DNA from: Blastococcus sp. URHD0036
GTDB lineage: Bacteria; Actinomycetota; Actinomycetes; Mycobacteriales; Geodermatophilaceae
Direction: 5' to 3'
NCBI RefSeq assembly: GCF_000701365.1
Contig: NZ_JNIK01000014.1
Location: 62,001-126,000 of the forward strand
Length of the DNA stretch: 64,000 nucleotides
The notes under the pieces: generated by a model
Seen by the model: only the letters and a program-made list of their open reading frames with translations
What the model was told of the DNA's origin: nothing
Database searches by the model: none
Part shown: piece after piece, positions 26,503 through 36,390 of the stretch
Position numbering within the stretch: the first letter of the stretch is position 1
Layout: each line of letters begins with the position of its first letter
Position numbers and translations under genes: made by a program

Positions 26503-28620
26503 TCAGCCCATCTGCGCCACCCAGGCCACGGCCTCGCGGCCCTGCTGCAGACGGCGCTCGTACGTCGCGCCCAGCAGCAGCAGGACGAGCGCGACCGAGC
26601 TCAGCGTGATCCAGAGCGGCAGCAGCGGCGCGTAGGGGGCCAGCCGGCCGAGCACGACCCAGGCCAGCGCGGCCGCGCCCAGCACGAAGGGCGCCTGGCG
26701 GTGGACGAACGCACCCAGCCCGGTTGCCGCGCCCGCGGCGACGACGACCAGCACGAAGCGCACGGCGGAGGGCTCGGCCACCGCGGCCAGCGCCGACGGC
26801 AACAGGGCGACCCCGACCGCCGCGCCCTCCCCGGACCACGACGGGGCACCGGCCCGCAGCCCGGGCAGCGCCACGAGCAGCAGCCCCAGCGCGGCGGGGA
26901 GCGTGTAGGCCTCGACCGTCTCGACGCCCGCTCCGCCGAGAGCGATCCAGCTCGCTCCCACGAGGTCGGCCACGGCGAGGACGGCGACCGGACGGCGGTC
27001 GGCGACCAGCCCGTAGGCGACCGCCGCGGCGCCGACGACCGTCAGCTGGACGGCGACCTGCCCCCAGGCCCCGGTGGACGACGTCGTCAGCCCGGCGAGG
27101 ACGCCGGCACCTGCGCCGGCGACGGCAGCCACCCGTTCCTCGGGCCGGCCGGCCCGCGTGGCGGCGACTCCGAACGCGAGGGCCCCGGTGACGGCGAGCA
27201 GCAGCCCGGCCGCGGTCCGGCTGACGGCGCCGCCCTCGGCCGCGAGGAGTGCGGCGGCCATCGGCGCGGCGAGGGCTGTGCCGACCGACGGTGAGCGCAG
27301 CCGCGGCAGGCGGACCGCGGCCAGGCCGGCGGGTACCGCGGCGGCGAGGACCAGCGGCGCGAGCGCGGCGAACCGCTCGTCGTCCAGCAGCAGGGCGGCA
27401 CCGCCGAGGGCGAGCGTGCCGCCGGCCCCGGCCGCGACGGCCAGGGCGACGGGGAGGCGGGCGACCAGCACCGCGACGGTCAGCAGCACCAGCCCCGCCG
27501 CGGCGGCTGCGACCGCACCCCCGGGGCCGCCCGAGTCCAGCGAGCCGGTGGCGGCGACCGCGGGCACCGCCGCGGCGATCCCCGCCCACGGCACGGCGTC
27601 GGGCAGCGCGGCGGCCAGCCGGGGCTGCCGGCCCACCAGCAGGGCGGCCGCCCCCGCCGCGAGCAGCAGGACGGTCGCCGTCCACGACGGCCCGGGCGGC
27701 CGCTCCCAGGCCACGGCGACACCCAGCAGCGCCCCGCCGGCCGCGGCCAGGGCGGCGAGGACCCGCACGACCGGGTGCAGCAGCGGGCGGACGGCGAGCA
27801 GCGCCAGCAGGTCCGCGCCGGCCAGAGCCAGCAGGACCGCGACCCCGGCCGGGCCGTCGAGCGCGCCGTCGGGCAGGAGCAGGAGGGGCACGGGCTGGGC
27901 GGCGAGCAGGGCGCCCAGGGGCCAGGTCACCGTGCTGCGGGTGATCCTGCCCAGCACGAGGGCCACGGCCATCACCACCGCGCACGACACCGCCGACCAC
28001 AGCCGGAGCGGCACGTCGTCGAGCGACCCCAGCCCCAGCGCGTGCGCCGCACCCAGGTCGACGGCGAGCAGGGCCGTCCCGGCGGCGGCCAGCGCCTCCT
28101 CGGTGGCCCGCAGCCCCCGCCGCGCCGTCCAGGCGGAGGCGCCGCACAGCGCGGCCGTCACCGCGAGCAGGACGGCGGCCTGCCCGCCGACACCGAGCCG
28201 GCTCCACGTCACCGCGACGAACGCCAGGGCACCGGCGACGAGGAGGACGGCGCCCAGGCCGAGCAGCACCTGCTGCGGGCTGAGCCGTCGGGCCGGTCGC
28301 GGCTCGTCGTCCCAGGGGCTGCCGTCCGACCACGGAGAGATCGGGGCCGGTGGCGGCGGTGGCGGTGGCGGGGCCTGCGGGAAGGGCGCCGGCAGCGGCG
28401 GCGACCAGGGCGCGAGCGCCGGCCCGGGAGCGGCCGCGCGCAGGGTCGCGAGCAGCCGGTCGCGGTCGCGGCTCAGCTCGCCGATGGTCGCGCCGATGCG
28501 GGCGACGACGAGCGCCGCCTCGGCGACCGCGGGCAGGCCGCAGCCCGGACACGGCGCCGGCCCGGACCCGCCGGCCGGCCGGCCGCAGACGGGGCAGGGC
28601 AGCGGAGGAGGACCGGTCAT
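26503..28620 (-). CDS. Large multi-membrane protein with N-terminal zinc ribbon, SCO7613-type
   Basis: Unknown function. 705 residues. It begins with a zinc-ribbon motif (CPVCG, then CPGCG), then a helical stretch (VVARIGATIGELSRDRDRLLATL), a proline-rich linker with eight consecutive prolines, and from about residue 115 more than twenty hydrophobic helices (LSPQQVLLGLGAVLLVAGALA). The same architecture is seen in actinobacterial SCO7613 C-terminal-domain membrane proteins. Start could be ATG 28620 or ATG 28629; neither has a strong ribosome-binding site. It is divergent from the ABC-F gene. No catalytic motif is visible; a membrane sensor or scaffold is a guess. Confidence 0.72.
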   Translation of the reverse strand: MTGPPPLPCPVCGRPAGGSGPAPCPGCGLPAVAEAALVVARIGATIGELSRDRDRLLATLRAAAPGPALAPWSPPLPAPFPQAPPPPPPPPAPISPWSDGSPWDDEPRPARRLSPQQVLLGLGAVLLVAGALAFVAVTWSRLGVGGQAAVLLAVTAALCGASAWTARRGLRATEEALAAAGTALLAVDLGAAHALGLGSLDDVPLRLWSAVSCAVVMAVALVLGRITRSTVTWPLGALLAAQPVPLLLLPDGALDGPAGVAVLLALAGADLLALLAVRPLLHPVVRVLAALAAAGGALLGVAVAWERPPGPSWTATVLLLAAGAAALLVGRQPRLAAALPDAVPWAGIAAAVPAVAATGSLDSGGPGGAVAAAAAGLVLLTVAVLVARLPVALAVAAGAGGTLALGGAALLLDDERFAALAPLVLAAAVPAGLAAVRLPRLRSPSVGTALAAPMAAALLAAEGGAVSRTAAGLLLAVTGALAFGVAATRAGRPEERVAAVAGAGAGVLAGLTTSSTGAWGQVAVQLTVVGAAAVAYGLVADRRPVAVLAVADLVGASWIALGGAGVETVEAYTLPAALGLLLVALPGLRAGAPSWSGEGAAVGVALLPSALAAVAEPSAVRFVLVVVAAGAATGLGAFVHRQAPFVLGAAALAWVVLGRLAPYAPLLPLWITLSSVALVLLLLGATYERRLQQGREAVAWVAQMG

Positions 28621-28749
28621 GAACGGCATGGTGGCCGGTACGGACCCGCGCCGACACCGGACCGGCCGTCCTGTGGACAGGGGGACTGCAGTGGATGTCA
28701 CCCGCATTGCGGTCGAGGAGACGCCCTCGGAGCGCCTACCCTGGGATCA

Positions 28750-30351
<1,602 letters not shown>

Positions 30352-30354
30352 CCG

Positions 30355-30741
30355 TCACCTCTCGGACCAGACCCCGAGCTCGGTGCCGTCGGGATCGGTG
30401 AAGTGGAACCGGCGGCCGCCGGGGAACCCGTAGGGCCCGGCGACGACCCGCCCGCCCGCCGCCGTCACGGCGGCCACGGTGGCGTCCAGGTCGGCCGAGA
30501 ACAGCAGCACCAGCGGGCCGCCGCCGGTCCGGACGGAGTCGTCCCGGCGCAGGCCGCCGGACTCCTCGGGGCCGCGGCGGGCGTCTCGGAAGCCGGCGTA
30601 GTCCGGGCCGTAGTCGGTGAACTCCCAGCCGAAGGCGTCGGCATAGAAGCGCTTGGCCCGGTCGAGGTCGGTGACCGTCAGCTCGACGTAGTCGATGGCG
30701 TGGTGGCGCTGCGGGGCGGGTGCGGTGCCGTCTCCTGACAT
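30355..30741 (-). CDS. VOC-family (glyoxalase-like) protein
   Basis: Vicinal oxygen chelate fold protein of 128 residues, one domain of two beta-alpha-beta-beta-beta units. Family features: AIDYVELTVTDLDRAKRFYADAFGWEF and the C-terminal RFHFTDPDGTELGVWSE, with His25-type metal position replaced by Tyr in IDYVEL and Glu near the end. Could be a glyoxalase, a bleomycin-type binding protein or a dioxygenase; the substrate is unknown. Its stop lies 3 bases from the convergent ABC-F stop. Confidence 0.85.
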   Translation of the reverse strand: MSGDGTAPAPQRHHAIDYVELTVTDLDRAKRFYADAFGWEFTDYGPDYAGFRDARRGPEESGGLRRDDSVRTGGGPLVLLFSADLDATVAAVTAAGGRVVAGPYGFPGGRRFHFTDPDGTELGVWSER

Positions 30742-30928
30742 GCCGGCATCGTGCCGGGCGGGTACGACGGAACGGGCTCGCCGGGCTCGCCGCGCGCGCT
30801 CGTGACCGCTGGGTGATCATGTGTCGCGGGATGCCGTGGTCAGCGGGACGGCGGCGCCAAGGGGACGAGCAGCCGTCCGGACCGGGGCATGTGCGCCGGT
30901 GGTGGTGGGCTGCTGACGGAGGGGAGTC

Positions 30929-31159
30929 ATGGCCGACTCGAGCACGGCGGACCTCGGCAAGGGCAAGCGCATCACCGGCGGGGACCGCACCTCCCTGGCC
31001 GACGACCTCCGCAAGCGGTACGACGGCGGGGAGAGCATCCGGTCGCTGGCCGCCTCCACCAACCGCTCCTACGGCTTCGTGCACCGGCTCCTGTCGGAGT
31101 CCGGTGCCAGTCTGCGGAGTCGTGGAGGAGCGAACCGCAACGCGAAGAAGGAGGCGTGA
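30929..31159 (+). CDS. Small helix-turn-helix protein
   Basis: 76-residue basic protein with one HTH: SLADDLRKRYDGGESIRSLA, then TNRSYGFVHRLLSESG, of the type often seen as a conserved single-domain DNA-binding protein in actinobacteria (HTH_58-like). The ends are charged (GKGKRITGGDR; NRNAKKEA). GGAGG lies about 6 bases upstream of ATG 30929. It overlaps the start of the enoyl-CoA hydratase gene by 4 bases (GTGA). Its regulon is unknown. Confidence 0.85.
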   Translation: MADSSTADLGKGKRITGGDRTSLADDLRKRYDGGESIRSLAASTNRSYGFVHRLLSESGASLRSRGGANRNAKKEA

Positions 31160-31935
31160 CCTCCGCCGGAGCCGATGCCGACGGCTGGGTGCGGACGGCG
31201 CGCGAGGGCGCCGTCCTTACCGTCACGCTCGACCGGGCCGACCAGCTGAACGCCCAGACGCCGGCGACCTGGGCGGCGCTGGCGGCGGTGGGCGCCTCGC
31301 TGGACGACGACGTGCGGGTGGTCGTCGTCCGCGGGGAGGGCCGGTCGTTCTCCGCGGGTCTGGACCGCAGCCTGTTCAGCGCCGACCCGTCGACGGCCGG
31401 TGGGCTCGGCGAGCTGGGGCGGATGCCGGCGGAGCTGGCCCAGGAGCGGATCCGGGGATACCAGGGCGGCTTCCGCTGGCTGCGCTCACCGGGGATCGTG
31501 TCGGTGGCCGCGGTGCAGGGCCACGCGATCGGCGCCGGTGCGCAGCTGGCGCTGGCCTGCGACCTGCGGGTGATGACCGAGGACGCCAGCCTCCGGCTGC
31601 CGGAGACGACGCTGGGCCTGGTCCCCGACCTCACCGGGACCAGCACGCTGGCGGAGCTGGTGGGCTACTCCCGGGCACTGGAGATCTGCCTGACCGGCCG
31701 GCCGGTCCCGGCGAGCGAGGCGTTCGCGCTGGGGATGGCGAACGCGGTCGTGCCGCGCGAGGGCCTGGACGACGCGGTGGCGCAGTTCGTGGCCGCCCTC
31801 ACCGGCCCGCCGGTCGGTGCGGTCCGGGAGACCGCGGCCCTGGTGCGCTCCGCCGTCCGCAACGACCCGGCGACTCAGGACGCCGCCGAGCGGGCCGCGC
31901 AGGCCCGCCGGCTGGCCGAGCTCGCGGGAGGCTGA
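31156..31935 (+). CDS. Enoyl-CoA hydratase/isomerase family protein
   Basis: Crotonase-fold protein of 259 residues, probably acting on an enoyl-CoA or related acyl-CoA thioester. The CoA-binding and oxyanion regions are visible: GEGRSFSAGLDRSLF and VQGHAIGAGAQLALACDLRV. A glutamate expected for hydratase activity is seen in LPETTLGLVPD. GTG 31156 gives a GTGA overlap with the HTH gene, but a strong AAGAAGGAGG sits only 1-2 bases ahead of it, so translation might begin somewhat later. First enzyme-coding gene of the group, followed by an ABC exporter. Confidence 0.88.
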   Translation: MTSAGADADGWVRTAREGAVLTVTLDRADQLNAQTPATWAALAAVGASLDDDVRVVVVRGEGRSFSAGLDRSLFSADPSTAGGLGELGRMPAELAQERIRGYQGGFRWLRSPGIVSVAAVQGHAIGAGAQLALACDLRVMTEDASLRLPETTLGLVPDLTGTSTLAELVGYSRALEICLTGRPVPASEAFALGMANAVVPREGLDDAVAQFVAALTGPPVGAVRETAALVRSAVRNDPATQDAAERAAQARRLAELAGG

Positions 31936-32002
31936 GCACCGGGGTGGAATCCTCGGTCGCCGAGCGTGGTTGGCGGCTACCGAGAGAGAAGGAGGTCGGA
32001 GC

Positions 32003-33892
32003 ATGAACAACATGACCTCCATGGCGGCGATGCGGTCCTTCCGCCGCGACCCGTCCGTCACCGAGCGGCAGCTGCCGAAGGGCACCGTCCGCCGCATCCT
32101 GGGCATCGCGCGGCCCTACCGCCGCGAGCTGAGCTGGTTCCTGCTGCTGGTGGTGGGCTCGTCGCTGATCGGCGTCGTCACCCCGCTGCTGGCCGGCGAC
32201 ATCATCAACCGGATCGCGTCGCTGAAGGGCACGTCGGGCGACATCGTCCGCATCGCGCTGGTCATCGCCGGCCTGGCGGTGCTCGACGCGGGCATCTCCC
32301 TGGGCACCCGCTGGTTCTCCTCGCGGATCGGCGAGGGCGTCATCTACGACCTGCGCTCCCGGGTGTTCGAGCACGTCCAGCGGATGCCCGTCGCCTTCTT
32401 CACCCGCACGCAGACCGGTGCGCTGGTCAGCCGGCTGAACAACGACGTCATCGGGGCGCAGCAGGCGTTCACCTCGACCCTGTCGGGCGTGGTCTCCAAC
32501 GTCATCGGCCTGGTGCTGACCGCCGGCGTGATGTTCAGCCTCTCCTGGCAGATCACCCTGCTGTCGCTGGTGATGGTGCCGCTGTTCGTGCTGCCCGCCC
32601 GCCGGATCGGCGCCCGGCTGCAGGAGATCACCCGGGAGTCGTACTCGCTCAACGCGTCGATGAACGCGACGATGACCGAGCGGTTCAACGTGGCCGGGGC
32701 GCTCCTGGTCAAGCTCTTCGGCCGGCCCACGGTGGAGGCCGAGGGCTTCCGCGGCCGGGCCGCCCGCGTCCGCGACATCGGCGTGCTGTCGGCGATGTAC
32801 GGCCGCACCTTCTTCACCGCCCTCACGCTCGTCGCGGCGCTGGCCACCGCGCTCGTCTACGGGCTGGGCGGCACGCTCGCCTTCAACGGCTCGCTGAGCC
32901 CCGGGGACGTCGTCGCCCTGGCCCTGCTGCTGTCCCGGCTCTACGGGCCGCTGACGGCGCTGTCGAACGTCCGGGTCGACGTGATGAGCGCGATGGTCAG
33001 CTTCGACCGCGTCTTCGAGGTGCTCGACCTCCCGCCCATGATCCGCGAGGCCCCGGACGCCGTGCCGATCCCGGCCGACGACCGGTCCGTCGAGTTCGAC
33101 TCCGTGTCGTTCAGCTACCCGGCGGCCTCCGACGTCTCCCTCCCGTCGCTGGAGGAGGTGTCGCTGCCCGAGCACGGCGGACCGACGGCGGTGCTGCACG
33201 ACGTCTCCTTCCGCGTGGAGCCCGGCCAGCTGGTCGCCCTCGTCGGGCACTCCGGCGCCGGGAAGTCCACGATCGCCAACCTCGTCCCGCGGCTGTACGA
33301 CGTCACCGACGGCGCGATCCGGGTCGGCGGGGTCGACGTCCGGCAGGCGACCCTGGACTCGCTGCGCGACTCGATCGGCGTCGTGAGCCAGGACGCGCAC
33401 CTGTTCCACGACACGATCCGGGCCAACCTGCTCTACGCGCGCCCCGACGCCACGGAGGAGCAGGTCTGGGACGCCCTCACCGGGGCGCGGATCGCGGCGC
33501 TGATCGGGTCGCTGCCTGACGGGCTGGACACCGTGGTCGGCGACCGCGGCTACCGGCTCTCGGGCGGTGAGAAGCAGCGCCTGGCGATCGCCCGCGTGCT
33601 GCTCAAGGCACCGGGCGTCGTCATCCTCGACGAGGCGACCGCGCACCTCGACAGCGAGTCGGAGGTGGCCGTGCAGCACGCGCTGGACAGCGCGCTCGCC
33701 GGGCGGACGTCGCTGGTGATCGCCCACCGCCTGTCGACCATCCGGTCCGCCGATCGCATCCTCGTCGTCGACGGCGGTCGCATCGTGGAGTCGGGCACTC
33801 ACGAGGAGTTGCTGGCACTCGGGAAGCGGTACGCGGAGCTCTACCGGACGCAGTTCGCCGACGGCGAGCGTCGAACGGTCGGCGCCGCCTGA
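32003..33892 (+). CDS. ABC exporter, fused membrane and ATPase domains
   Basis: Half-size ABC exporter of the lipid/multidrug (MsbA/LmrA) type, 629 residues, acting as a dimer in the membrane. Six transmembrane helices span about 40-330; the ATPase domain follows: Walker A GHSGAGKST, Q-loop VVSQDAHLF, signature LSGGEKQRLAIARVL, Walker B VVILDEATAHLD, and switch His in VIAHRLSTIRSADR. About 25 residues are inserted between SFSYPAASDVS and the normal VLHDVSF. GGAGG (31991-31995) is 7 bases before ATG 32003. Substrate unknown. Confidence 0.94.
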   Translation: MNNMTSMAAMRSFRRDPSVTERQLPKGTVRRILGIARPYRRELSWFLLLVVGSSLIGVVTPLLAGDIINRIASLKGTSGDIVRIALVIAGLAVLDAGISLGTRWFSSRIGEGVIYDLRSRVFEHVQRMPVAFFTRTQTGALVSRLNNDVIGAQQAFTSTLSGVVSNVIGLVLTAGVMFSLSWQITLLSLVMVPLFVLPARRIGARLQEITRESYSLNASMNATMTERFNVAGALLVKLFGRPTVEAEGFRGRAARVRDIGVLSAMYGRTFFTALTLVAALATALVYGLGGTLAFNGSLSPGDVVALALLLSRLYGPLTALSNVRVDVMSAMVSFDRVFEVLDLPPMIREAPDAVPIPADDRSVEFDSVSFSYPAASDVSLPSLEEVSLPEHGGPTAVLHDVSFRVEPGQLVALVGHSGAGKSTIANLVPRLYDVTDGAIRVGGVDVRQATLDSLRDSIGVVSQDAHLFHDTIRANLLYARPDATEEQVWDALTGARIAALIGSLPDGLDTVVGDRGYRLSGGEKQRLAIARVLLKAPGVVILDEATAHLDSESEVAVQHALDSALAGRTSLVIAHRLSTIRSADRILVVDGGRIVESGTHEELLALGKRYAELYRTQFADGERRTVGAA

Positions 33893-33937
33893 CCACTACC
33901 GTCCCTCTCGTCCCATCAGCACCACAGGGGGAAACCG

Positions 33938-34402
33938 TTGACCTCAGCACATCCGCAGGACGCGCAGATCCGCGCGCTGTACTCCGCGTTCCTCGAGGCC
34001 TGGAACCGGCGCAGCGGGGCGGCGGTGGCGTCCACGTTCGCCGACGACGGGGACATCGTCGGCTACGACGGCACCCACACCAGCGGGCGCCTGTCGATCG
34101 CCTCGGAGCTGCGCCGCGTCTTCAGCAGCCACCCGACGGCCACCTACGTGGGCCTGGTCCGCTCGGTCCGGCAGATCGCGCCGGGCGCGGCCGTGCTGCA
34201 CGCCCACGCCGGGGTCATCCCGCCGGGCGAGGAGGACCTCGACCCGGTCCTGCACTGCCAGCAGACGGTCGTCGCGGTGGAGGAGGGGACCGGGCGCTGG
34301 AAGATCTCGCTCTTCCAGATCACCCCGGTCGCCTTCGCCGGCAAGCCCGCGGCCCGCGAGGCGCTCACCACCGAGCTGCGCGGCCTGCTCGCCGTCCGGT
34401 GA
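33938..34402 (+). CDS. SnoaL/NTF2-like protein (SgcJ/EcaC type)
   Basis: 154 residues with an NTF2-like (DUF4440/SnoaL) cone fold: IRALYSAFLEAWNRRSGAAVASTFADDGDIVGYDG and the late WKISLFQITPVAF. Homologues are annotated as SgcJ/EcaC family oxidoreductases, though catalysis is unproven. The start appears to be the rare codon TTG (33938) preceded by AGGGGGAAA; no ATG or GTG fits the family N-terminus better. Overlaps the sulfurtransferase start by 4 bases. Confidence 0.8.
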   Translation: MTSAHPQDAQIRALYSAFLEAWNRRSGAAVASTFADDGDIVGYDGTHTSGRLSIASELRRVFSSHPTATYVGLVRSVRQIAPGAAVLHAHAGVIPPGEEDLDPVLHCQQTVVAVEEGTGRWKISLFQITPVAFAGKPAAREALTTELRGLLAVR

Positions 34403-35244
34403 GCCGGGGCGCCGTCCTCGTCGACGCGGCCGGTCTCCTCGCGGAGCCCGGCCGCGTCGTGCTGCTCGACGTCCGCTGGGCCCTGGGCGACGACCGCGGT
34501 CGCGAGCGGTACCTCGACGGGCACCTGCCCGGCGCGGTCTTCGTCGACCTCGACACGGAGCTGGCGGACCCGCCGTCGCCGGCCGCCGGGCGGCATCCGA
34601 TGCCGTCGCTACAGCGACTGCAGTCAGCCGCCCGCCGCTGGGGCATCCGGACCGGCGACCGGGTGGTGGCCTACGACGACAGCGGTGGGCTGGCCGCGGC
34701 CCGCGCCTGGTGGCTGCTGCGCTGGGCGGGGCTGACCGACGTCCGGCTGCTGGACGGCGGGCTCGCCGCGTGGCGCGCCGCGGGCGGGCCGGTGGAGACC
34801 GGCGACGTCGTCCCCGCGCCGGGAGACGTGACGCTGACCAGCGGCGGCATGCCGACCCTGACCGCCGACGAGGCCGCCGCCCTGCCGGCATCCGGCGGGG
34901 TGCTGCTGGACGCGCGGGCCGCCGAGCGCTACCGGGGCGAGGTGGAGCCGGTGGACCCGCGGGCCGGGCACGTCCCGGGCGCGCGGTCGGCACCGACCGC
35001 CGCCAGCATCGGTCCCGACGGCACGTTCCTTCCAGCCGCTGTACTGAGCGAGCGGTTCGCCGCGCTCGGTGCGGTGCCGGGTGCCCAGGTCGGCGTCTAC
35101 TGCGGTTCCGGGGTGACGGCCGCGCACGAGGTCGCTGCCCTGGCGGCGGCCGGGGTCGAGGCCGCGCTCTGGCCGGGGTCGTGGTCGCAGTGGTCGGCCG
35201 ACCCCGGGCGCCCGGTCGCCGTCGGCCCCGACCCGGGGCGCTGA
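34399..35244 (+). CDS. Two-domain sulfurtransferase (rhodanese)
   Basis: Thiosulfate or 3-mercaptopyruvate sulfurtransferase of 281 residues with two rhodanese domains. The N-terminal domain is inactive (AYDDSGGLAAARAWW has no cysteine), as usual for the family. The C-terminal domain has the active loop CGSGVTA with Cys235, closer to the CG[S/T]GVTA loop of mercaptopyruvate sulfurtransferases than to CRKGVTA. GTG start overlaps the upstream stop (GTGA). Confidence 0.92.
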   Translation: MSRGAVLVDAAGLLAEPGRVVLLDVRWALGDDRGRERYLDGHLPGAVFVDLDTELADPPSPAAGRHPMPSLQRLQSAARRWGIRTGDRVVAYDDSGGLAAARAWWLLRWAGLTDVRLLDGGLAAWRAAGGPVETGDVVPAPGDVTLTSGGMPTLTADEAAALPASGGVLLDARAAERYRGEVEPVDPRAGHVPGARSAPTAASIGPDGTFLPAAVLSERFAALGAVPGAQVGVYCGSGVTAAHEVAALAAAGVEAALWPGSWSQWSADPGRPVAVGPDPGR

Positions 35245-35323
35245 TCGCGCGCGGCACCGATGAGTACCGCCGCGGGCGGAGGTCTCCACCGCGGATCCCC
35301 TCCCGAGCAGACGGAGCGCACCG

Positions 35324-35965
35324 ATGTCACGCACCCGCATCCACAACCTGACCATCTCGCTGGACGGCTTCGGCACCGGTGAGGGGCAGTCGCTGGAGAC
35401 ACCCTTCGGGCACGCCGGGCACCGGCTGCACGAGTGGATGATCGCCACCCGCTTCGGCGCGCCGATCGTGGGACGCGAGGGCGGCAGCGCCGGCGTCGAC
35501 AACGCGTTGGCCCAGCAGCACGAGCCGGGGATCGGCGCCGAGATCATGGGCGCGAACAAGTTCGGCCCCCCGGGCTGGCAGGACGACGCCGACTGGACCG
35601 GCTGGTGGGGCCCGAACCCGCCGTTCCACACGCCGACGTATGTGCTCACCCACCGGCCCCGGCCGCCGATCGAGATGGAGGGCGGGACGACGTTCTTCTT
35701 CCTCGACACCTCGCCGGCCGAGGCCCTCGCCGTCGCGCGCGAGGGAGCGGCCGGCCAGGACGTGCGCATCGGTGGTGGCCCGACCGTTGCCCGCGACTTC
35801 ATCGCGGCGGGGCTGGTGGACCACATCCACGTGGTGCAGGTGCCGATCGTGCTCGGCCGGGGGGTGCGGCTGTGGGACGGCCTGGAGGCCCTGGAGGCCG
35901 ACTACGAGGTCGAGGCGGTCTCGACGCCCAGCGGCGTCACGCACCTCACCTTCAGCAGGCCCTGA
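35324..35965 (+). CDS. Dihydrofolate reductase / RibD C-terminal-like reductase
   Basis: 213-residue NAD(P)H-dependent reductase fold related to the C-terminal domain of RibD, a common actinobacterial stand-alone family. Features: HNLTISLDGFGTGEGQ at the start, ALAVAREGAAGQDVRIGGGPTVARDFIAAGLVDHIHVVQVPIVLGRG in several conserved blocks, ending VTHLTFSRP. No folate pathway gene is adjacent. Substrate unknown. AGACGGAG lies 9-16 bases before ATG 35324. Confidence 0.86.
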   Translation: MSRTRIHNLTISLDGFGTGEGQSLETPFGHAGHRLHEWMIATRFGAPIVGREGGSAGVDNALAQQHEPGIGAEIMGANKFGPPGWQDDADWTGWWGPNPPFHTPTYVLTHRPRPPIEMEGGTTFFFLDTSPAEALAVAREGAAGQDVRIGGGPTVARDFIAAGLVDHIHVVQVPIVLGRGVRLWDGLEALEADYEVEAVSTPSGVTHLTFSRP

Positions 35966-35971
35966 CCTCGC

Positions 35972-36286
35972 TCAGTGCAGGACCTTGAGCCCGATCACGC
36001 AGCCGACGATCCCGGCGACGAGCAGCAGCCGCAGCGCGCTCACCGGCTCCTCGCCGGTGACCATGGCGGCCAGCACGGTCAGTGTGGCGCCGATGCCGAC
36101 CCAGACGGCGTAGGCGGTGCCGGTCGGCAGCTCGCGCAGGGCGAAGGCGAGCCCGGCCATGCTGAGCACCAGCGCGACGAGGAAGACCACGGAGGGCCAC
36201 AGGCGGGAGAAGCCCTCGGAGCGGCCGAGCGCGGTGGCCCAGACCGACTCGAGGACGCCGGACAGGACGAGCACGAACCAGGACAC
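35972..36286 (-). CDS. gdx: Guanidinium exporter Gdx (SugE-type SMR protein)
   Basis: Small multidrug resistance family membrane protein, 104 residues with four helices, predicted to export guanidinium in exchange for protons as an antiparallel dimer. Residues that mark the Gdx/SugE subtype are all in place: Glu13 and Trp16 (SGVLESVW), Ser42, Tyr59 and Trp62 (GTAYAVWVGIGA). It is not the QacE/EmrE type. GTG 36286 has GGAGG 7 bases upstream; the longer open frame passes through the leader and DUF427 gene and is not real. A guanidine-III riboswitch sits in the leader, which independently supports the substrate. Confidence 0.93.
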   Translation of the reverse strand: MSWFVLVLSGVLESVWATALGRSEGFSRLWPSVVFLVALVLSMAGLAFALRELPTGTAYAVWVGIGATLTVLAAMVTGEEPVSALRLLLVAGIVGCVIGLKVLH

Positions 36287-36291
36287 GGGGA

Positions 36292-36346
36292 ACCTCCACA
36301 GAGGTCGCCGTCTTGTCGCTGTCCGGGTACGGCGCCGCTCGTCCGG
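36292..36346 (-). promoter_or_regulatory. Guanidine-III (ykkC-III) riboswitch with SD-masking hairpin
   Basis: The core is the complement of 36304-36346. Read on the minus strand it begins CCGGACGAG, continues GGCGCCGUACCCGGACAG and ends ACAAGACGGCGAC, nearly identical to the Thermobifida fusca guanidine-III aptamer. The H-type pseudoknot pairs GCCGU with ACGGC and CCGG with CCGG. Immediately downstream, ACCUC (complement of 36301-36305) can pair with GAGGU (36292-36296), which contains the gdx Shine-Dalgarno. The aptamer 3' end overlaps this hairpin by two bases, so guanidine binding would free the ribosome site and turn translation on. The switching mechanism is inferred. Confidence 0.92.
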
Positions 36347-36390
36347 TGGACCGTGGGGTCCTCGCTCCAGGGTCGCACGCCCCGGGACCG

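Noticed and set aside
27775-28749. N-terminal extension of the ABC-F protein
   Set aside because: The open frame upstream of GTG 28750 overlaps the divergent membrane-protein gene and has Arg/Gln/Gly composition; the ABC-F domain begins right after 28750.
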